A stretch of 64,000 bases of DNA, taken from contig CBCXVT010000030.1 in the NCBI GenBank assembly GCA_965178635.1, positions 186,001-250,000 of the forward strand, in the 5' to 3' direction. The DNA comes from GCA-2733415 sp965178635. GTDB taxonomy: Bacteria; Bacteroidota; Bacteroidia; Flavobacteriales; Flavobacteriaceae. This document shows, in pieces, positions 59,791-64,000 of the stretch. Made by a program: the position numbers and the translations under genes. The notes under the pieces were generated by a model, which saw nothing but the letters and a program-made list of their open reading frames with translations, searched no databases and was not told the origin of the DNA. How positions within the stretch are numbered: position 1 is the first letter of the stretch; every line of letters starts with the position of its first letter.

Positions 59791-60570
59791 TTAAAGTGAT
59801 TTTGTTCTTCCACCATCAACTGGTACATTGATACCGTTGATATATGATGCCGCTTCTGATGCTAAAAATACAACAGCATTAGCGATTTCTCCCGGTTGTG
59901 CAAAACGTTTTGCAGGAATGTCATTTTTCATAGCATTGGCAACTTCATCAAATGATTGGTTTGTTTTCTCAGCCTTATTATTAATGATTTGCTTTAAACG
60001 TTCCGTTCCTGTTGCTCCTGGCAACACATTGTTTACCGTAATGCCAAAACTCCCTAGCTCACCAGCTAAAGTTTTCGACCAATTGGCTACTGCCCCTCTA
60101 ATGGTGTTAGACACTCCTAACCCTGCTAATGGTTGTTTAACTGAAGTAGAAATAATGTTGATAATTCTACCGTAACCAGCATTTTTCATGGCTGGAACTA
60201 CCGCTTGAACTAATATATGATTACATTTTAAATGCTGAGTAAACGCACTTTCAAACTCGTCTAATGATGCATTAAATACTGGTCCTCCTGCTGGCCCTCC
60301 AGTATTGTTAATCAAAATATGAAATGTCTGATTTGCTGCGCTTAATTTTGCTTTTAGGTCTGTTGGGTTTTGAAAATCCGCAACAATGTACTTATGATTT
60401 TGCCCGTTTGAAGTCGATAACTCACTTAAAACAGTTTTTAATTTTTCTTCATTTCTAGCAATTAGAGTTACAGTTGTTCCTAATTCCGCTAATTGTAAAG
60501 CTGTTGCTTTTCCGATACCTTGGGTACTTCCGCAAACTAATGCGTTTTTGTTATTTAAGTTGAAATTCAT
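59791..60570 (-). CDS. Atypical short-chain dehydrogenase/reductase lacking Tyr and Lys of the active site
   Basis: SDR-fold protein of 259 residues. The NAD(P) site is intact: LVCGSTQGIGKATA (13-26, TGxxxGIG type), ILINNTGGPAGG (NNAG type), and IINIISTSVKQ with Ser at 141 and 143. The usual YxxxK is replaced by Ser154-Asn-Thr-Ile-Arg158. So classic hydride transfer by Tyr/Lys is not expected; the C-terminal PVDGG end is normal. Such S-x-x-x-R members are a known side branch of SDRs. It sits in the kynurenine operon between the aldehyde dehydrogenase (37-base gap) and dioxygenase (54-base gap). Its role there is unknown. Confidence 0.85.
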   Translation of the reverse strand: MNFNLNNKNALVCGSTQGIGKATALQLAELGTTVTLIARNEEKLKTVLSELSTSNGQNHKYIVADFQNPTDLKAKLSAANQTFHILINNTGGPAGGPVFNASLDEFESAFTQHLKCNHILVQAVVPAMKNAGYGRIINIISTSVKQPLAGLGVSNTIRGAVANWSKTLAGELGSFGITVNNVLPGATGTERLKQIINNKAEKTNQSFDEVANAMKNDIPAKRFAQPGEIANAVVFLASEAASYINGINVPVDGGRTKSL

Positions 60571-60607
60571 AGCTGTTATTGATCCTATTTTGTTTGTGCT
60601 GTTTTAT

Positions 60608-62050
60608 TTAATATTTGATGCAAATGTTTTTAGGTTCTGTAAAAAAGCGTAACGCTTCTAAACCACCTTCTCGACCTACACCTGAATCTTTCATGCCGCC
60701 AAAAGGGGTGCGTAAATCACGCATTAACCAGGTGTTGATCCATACAATTCCTGCATGTAGATTTTTAGCTAAATGCATGCTTCTTGTAAGATTGTTTGTC
60801 CAAATAGTGCTTGATAAGCCGTATTTTACACCGTTTGCAAGCTCTAAAGCTTCTTCGTCTGTATCAAAAGGCATGATAGTTACCACTGGTCCAAAAATCT
60901 CTTCTTGATTCAATCTGCAATTAGCATCTGTAACTTCAATAATTGTTGGCTCTAAATAGTATCCGTTTTCTGAACCTTCAACTGTTACGTAATTACCACC
61001 ACATAAAACTGTTCCGCCTTCTTGTTCTGCAATATCAATATAAGATTTTACTTTTTCAAGATGTGGTTTAGATACTAGCGCACCAATATCGGTGTCTGTA
61101 TCCATTGGATTTCCAACTTTAAACGCTTTTGTTCTTGCGATAAAATCGGTTTTAAATTTCTCGTAAATACTACGTTCAACAAAAATCCTTGAGCCGCATA
61201 AACATATCTGACCTTGATTTGCAAAACTAGATTTTAAAGTCACGTTTAACATTTTATCATAATCGCAATCTGCGAAAATCAAATTTGGATTTTTTCCCCC
61301 TAACTCTAATGATAATTTCTTAAACATCGGTGCAGCTGTACGAGCAATGCTTGCGCCAGTAGCAGTTCCTCCAGTAAAAGAAATAGCTTTAATTTTTTCG
61401 TGCTCAACAATAGCTTGACCAGTAGTATGACCTAAGCCATGTACAACATTTAAAACCCCTTTTGGCAATCCTGCTTTATTGCAAATATCTCCTAACAAAT
61501 AAGCCGTCATAGGAGTGACTTCACTAGGTTTTGCAACAACGGTATTACCTGTAGCTAGGGCAGGGGCTATCTTCCATGAAAATAAGTATAAAGGTAAATT
61601 CCAAGGAGAAATACAGCCAACTACACCTATTGGGTTTCTCAAAGTGAAATTAAACGCATTCAAACCTACACTTTCATGAGCTTCACTTGAAAATTGCGTA
61701 ATGGCATTTGCAAAAAACTGAAAGTTGCTTGATGCTCTAGGGATATCAACAGTTTTTGCTAAACTTAGTGGTTTTCCGTTATCTATCGCTTCTGCTTTAG
61801 CAAGATCTTCAAGATTAGCTTCAATCAAAGTAGCAATCTTAGAAAGGATTTTACTTCTATAATCTAATGTTGTATTTGACCATTCCGGAAAAGCATTTGC
61901 TGCTGCTTGGTACGCTTCTTCAACATCTTCTGAAGATGAGTTTGGAATCAGACTATACACCTCACCATTAGATGGATTGTAATTGTCTAACCACTCATTA
62001 TTTTGTGGTGCTTTGAATTTGCCGTTTATGTAGTTTAGTATTTTTGTCAT
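60608..62050 (-). CDS. nbaE: Aldehyde dehydrogenase, 2-aminomuconate/2-hydroxymuconate semialdehyde type
   Basis: NAD-dependent dehydrogenase, 480 residues, oxidising 2-aminomuconate semialdehyde to 2-aminomuconate. Marks: NPIGVVGCISPWNLPLYLFSW, GNTVVAKPSEVTPM, ISFTGGTATGASIARTA, LSLELGGKNPNL with catalytic Glu, NQGQICLCGSRIFV with catalytic Cys, and EEIFGPVVTIMPFD. The substrate is assigned by operon position next to ACMSD, dioxygenase and the deaminase; the family alone would leave other semialdehydes possible. Confidence 0.92.
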   Translation of the reverse strand: MTKILNYINGKFKAPQNNEWLDNYNPSNGEVYSLIPNSSSEDVEEAYQAAANAFPEWSNTTLDYRSKILSKIATLIEANLEDLAKAEAIDNGKPLSLAKTVDIPRASSNFQFFANAITQFSSEAHESVGLNAFNFTLRNPIGVVGCISPWNLPLYLFSWKIAPALATGNTVVAKPSEVTPMTAYLLGDICNKAGLPKGVLNVVHGLGHTTGQAIVEHEKIKAISFTGGTATGASIARTAAPMFKKLSLELGGKNPNLIFADCDYDKMLNVTLKSSFANQGQICLCGSRIFVERSIYEKFKTDFIARTKAFKVGNPMDTDTDIGALVSKPHLEKVKSYIDIAEQEGGTVLCGGNYVTVEGSENGYYLEPTIIEVTDANCRLNQEEIFGPVVTIMPFDTDEEALELANGVKYGLSSTIWTNNLTRSMHLAKNLHAGIVWINTWLMRDLRTPFGGMKDSGVGREGGLEALRFFTEPKNICIKY

Positions 62051-62055
62051 AGGTA

Positions 62056-62841
62056 CTAACTAAAAATTAATTTCAACTGTTGCGCAGTATGTTTTAAATC
62101 GCCTGTATAGATTTGTATGTCATTTTCATTAAATCGTGCTGATGGTCCGGAAGTACTAATGGCGGCAATAAATTCTCCGCGATTGTTACACACAGGAACA
62201 GCAACACAAACAAGGCCAATTTCGTTTTCTTCTAAATCAAGTGCGAAGCCTTGTGTTTTAATTTTCACAATTTCACTAATCAATTTTTTAGGATTGATGA
62301 TTGTGTTTTTAGTCACATTATGTAGTACTGCCTCTTCAATTACAGTTTTGTAATTTGGTTCAGCAAAAGCGAGCATTATTTTCCCCAAAGCAGTGCAGTG
62401 TAACGCTTTTTCACTTCCAATTTGTGAGTTAATTTGTAAATCATGTCTACCAACAACTTTATCTAAAAAGTACACTTTATGGTTTTTATAAATTGCTAAG
62501 TGTGCTGTTTCTCCAGCTTGTTTTGCTAAGGCTTCCATGTGTGGTTTTGCTTTAGCAATAAAGTTTTTATTGATGGGTACTTTTTGTCCTAATTCAAACA
62601 ATTTTAAGCCCAAACGGTATTTTCCGTTATCGGGATTCTGTTGAATGACATTTAAAGCGTCCATTGTCGCCAACATTCGATATACAGCACTTTTATTGGT
62701 GCTCATTTTATGAGCCAATTCTGTAACACCGAGTTCTTCAATGTCAGTACTGAAGCAATCCAGTATTTGAAAAGCTTTAGCTACGGAAGTGTTTAATATT
62801 TTTTTTGTTGGATTCAATTTAATCAACCTTTTTGTAGGCAA
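62056..62841 (-). CDS. IclR-family transcriptional regulator
   Basis: DNA-binding regulator of about 253-261 residues. Winged helix-turn-helix near 25-85 (VTELAHKMSTNKSAVYRMLATMDAL) and the IclR effector domain after it (LGLKLFELGQKV ... CTALGKIMLAF ... GFALDLEENEIGLVCVAVPV). No in-frame ATG precedes the helix-turn-helix: TTG at 62841 overlaps ridA by 23 bases; TTG at 62826 or 62817 are alternatives, the last just after the ridA stop. Placed inside the kynurenine operon, so it likely controls it with a pathway compound as effector; that is inference. Confidence 0.9.
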   Translation of the reverse strand: MPTKRLIKLNPTKKILNTSVAKAFQILDCFSTDIEELGVTELAHKMSTNKSAVYRMLATMDALNVIQQNPDNGKYRLGLKLFELGQKVPINKNFIAKAKPHMEALAKQAGETAHLAIYKNHKVYFLDKVVGRHDLQINSQIGSEKALHCTALGKIMLAFAEPNYKTVIEEAVLHNVTKNTIINPKKLISEIVKIKTQGFALDLEENEIGLVCVAVPVCNNRGEFIAAISTSGPSARFNENDIQIYTGDLKHTAQQLKLIFS

Positions 62842-63235
62842 CCACTTTAATTTCGATTAATAAATGTGGGTGTGGCAACTGGTGTACAGCGACAGTTGTA
62901 CGTGTTGGACCATCATAATCAAAATGATCGGCGTATACTTGATTGTAGCCACCAAAATCATTCATGTTAACTAAAAAAGTCGTCACATCTACAAGATCTT
63001 TTAAGCTGGCGCCTTCTTCTTTAAGAATGTCATTGATATTATCTAAAACAGCTTTGGTTTGAGCTTTAATATCTAAATTAGTTGTACCAAACTCATCAAC
63101 ATCAACACCTACAAATGAATTATCTGGTCTTCTGGAGCTTGTTCCCGACACATATATAAAATCGCCAACACGTTTTACATGAGGGAATTTACCTCTTGGT
63201 GTTGCTTTGCCTTGTATTAATTTTCCTTTATTCAT
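62819..63235 (-). CDS. nbaF: RidA-family deaminase, probable 2-aminomuconate deaminase
   Basis: YjgF/YER057c/UK114-fold protein, 138 residues. Marks: ATPRGKFPHVKRVGDFIYVSGTSSRRPDN, QTKAVLDNINDILKEEGASLKDLVDVTTFLV, and GPTRTTVAVHQLPHPHLLIEIKVVAY (each cited in short blocks). The Arg in PTRTTV is the family's imine-binding residue. In kynurenine operons this member removes ammonia from 2-aminomuconate (AmnD/NbaF). Operon position supports that over housekeeping RidA. The stop lies 5 bases before kmo in sequence; 23-base overlap with the IclR gene at its end. Confidence 0.9.
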   Translation of the reverse strand: MNKGKLIQGKATPRGKFPHVKRVGDFIYVSGTSSRRPDNSFVGVDVDEFGTTNLDIKAQTKAVLDNINDILKEEGASLKDLVDVTTFLVNMNDFGGYNQVYADHFDYDGPTRTTVAVHQLPHPHLLIEIKVVAYKKVD

Positions 63236-63240
63236 GATGG

Positions 63241-64000
63241 TTATTGTTTTAAACCTGCAATTTCATCTTCTGATAAAATTTCATTAGTTTCTTGTTGTAT
63301 TTTTTTAAGAACGCTTTTTAATTCGGCTTCTGTCATATCATGATCAGTTAAAATATCCTTGTCAGTAATCATGTTTAATAAAACCTTATCTTGTGCGCGA
63401 CCAATTTTCATGGCTTTGGCATAATTTATATTCTCATTGAAAGTTACCATTGAATACTTAGAAAAATATTCTGTAGGAAATGTTTTTTCCAAACGCATTT
63501 CTAAAACTCGTTTTTCTTTGAAAATTGGGTTTGCAACATGATCTCTCATTTCATAATAGTTATCAATTGCTAAATCTGCAATGGCATCTGTATCTTCTTT
63601 TCTTGCTTTTTCATAAGCTTTGAAGGTACTGTTCCAGTTACCAATGTGATTGTCTAAAATAGTATCAAACACTACAACATCTTCAAACGATGCATTCATA
63701 CCTTGGCCATAAAATGGTACTATGGCATGGGCAGCATCACCCATTAATAGCGTTTGACCTTTATGTTGCCATGGACTACATTTTACTGTTCCTAATGCAC
63801 CGGTAGGATTACCAAAAAACTCTTTATCTAAATCTGGGATTAATTTTAAAGCATCTGGAAATTGTGTTTCAAAAAACTCAGTTACTTTTTCAATTGTGGT
63901 TAAATTATTGAAATTATACTCGCCTTCATCATAAGATAAAAATAGAGTTACAGTAAAGCTGCCATCTAAATTTGGTAAGGCAATCAGCATATATTGTCCG
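63241..64000 (-). CDS. kmo: Kynurenine 3-monooxygenase, C-terminal part (cut by window edge)
   Basis: FAD-dependent aromatic hydroxylase making 3-hydroxykynurenine from kynurenine. Only the last 252 codons are here; the reading frame stays open to base 64000 (GQY before the internal Met at 63990). Marks: MLIALPNLDGSFTVTLFLSY, TLLMGDAAHAIVPFYGQGMNASFEDVVVFD (FAD-binding GDAAH and the following helix), RLEKTFPTEYFSKYSMVTF. The GDAAHAIVPFYGQGMN block is diagnostic. First gene in the transcribed order seen here, 5 bases before ridA. Confidence 0.95.
   Translation of the reverse strand, partial: GQYMLIALPNLDGSFTVTLFLSYDEGEYNFNNLTTIEKVTEFFETQFPDALKLIPDLDKEFFGNPTGALGTVKCSPWQHKGQTLLMGDAAHAIVPFYGQGMNASFEDVVVFDTILDNHIGNWNSTFKAYEKARKEDTDAIADLAIDNYYEMRDHVANPIFKEKRVLEMRLEKTFPTEYFSKYSMVTFNENINYAKAMKIGRAQDKVLLNMITDKDILTDHDMTEAELKSVLKKIQQETNEILSEDEIAGLKQ

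Noticed and set aside
60615..60908. Plus-strand open frame within the aldehyde dehydrogenase
   Set aside because: Antisense shadow of a strongly supported enzyme.
1..64000. Mobile elements, prophage, CRISPR array or defence system
   Set aside because: No transposase, integrase, phage structural gene, repeat-spacer array or restriction gene was found; repeats are limited to the tRNA-Gly duplication and terminators.

Overview
The window is a compact, AT-rich stretch of a chromosome from a member of the Bacteroidota, most likely family Flavobacteriaceae. Three things point there: type IX secretion genes (porT, a plug-domain protein, a substrate with a C-terminal sorting domain), several promoters with the Bacteroidota TTG / TAnnTTTG pattern, and a short primary sigma factor without region 1.1. 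Start codons are mostly ATG without a Shine-Dalgarno sequence; rpoD is a striking exception. I see no insertion sequence, prophage, CRISPR array or defence island. No gene-free gap is longer than about 300 bases.

Layout. 1-3.9 kb: end of the division cluster (ftsA, cut by the window edge and frameshifted near base 87, then ftsZ), a YqeY protein and tRNA-Arg(TCG). 3.9-9.2 kb: small membrane, acetyltransferase and secreted proteins, an MtfA-like membrane-anchored metallopeptidase behind a perfect inverted repeat, rpe, rpoD and a lipoprotein. 9.2-14 kb: pnp, rpsO, accD and class II aldolase, all on the minus strand. 14-18.8 kb: a TamL-like outer-membrane assembly lipoprotein divergent from a SpoU-type methyltransferase, then porT and ubiE. 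18.9-25.5 kb: potassium uptake pair trkA-trkH, trmL, an aspartate-type aminotransferase, a fatty-acid desaturase and rsmG. 25.5-30.7 kb: pruA, a two-gene operon of an NRDE/TANGO2 protein with a probable circularly permuted papain-fold protein, apaG and a type IX secretion plug-domain protein.

30.9-42.8 kb: the complete sodium-pumping NADH:quinone reductase operon nqrABCDEF, a large secreted M43-type metalloprotease bearing a type IX sorting signal, a DEAD-box helicase, a small conserved protein, and apbE. ApbE is the flavin transferase needed to load FMN onto NqrB and NqrC. 42.8-50.7 kb: methyltransferase, methionine aminopeptidase, HAD protein, gpmI, two convergent L,D-transpeptidases of different families, an M48 peptidase and a double GNAT protein. 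50.9-51.3 kb: a tandem duplication of a whole tRNA-Gly(TCC) transcription unit. 51.3-58 kb: NTF2-like protein, peptidase E, a three-gene surface/peptidase cluster ending in an M1 peptidase, DUF1697, tatA and an O-methyltransferase.

58.1-64 kb: a minus-strand kynurenine-degradation operon. In order of transcription it holds kynurenine 3-monooxygenase (cut by the window edge), a RidA-family deaminase, an IclR regulator, an aldehyde dehydrogenase, an SDR protein lacking the usual catalytic Tyr and Lys, 3-hydroxyanthranilate dioxygenase and ACMS decarboxylase. Together they carry kynurenine-derived 3-hydroxyanthranilate through the aminomuconate branch; kynureninase is not in the window.

The content is mainly core metabolism. 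The most unusual items are the NRDE/papain-like operon, AccD without its zinc ribbon, the degenerate SDR in the kynurenine operon, the consensus Shine-Dalgarno of rpoD, and the duplicated tRNA-Gly unit.
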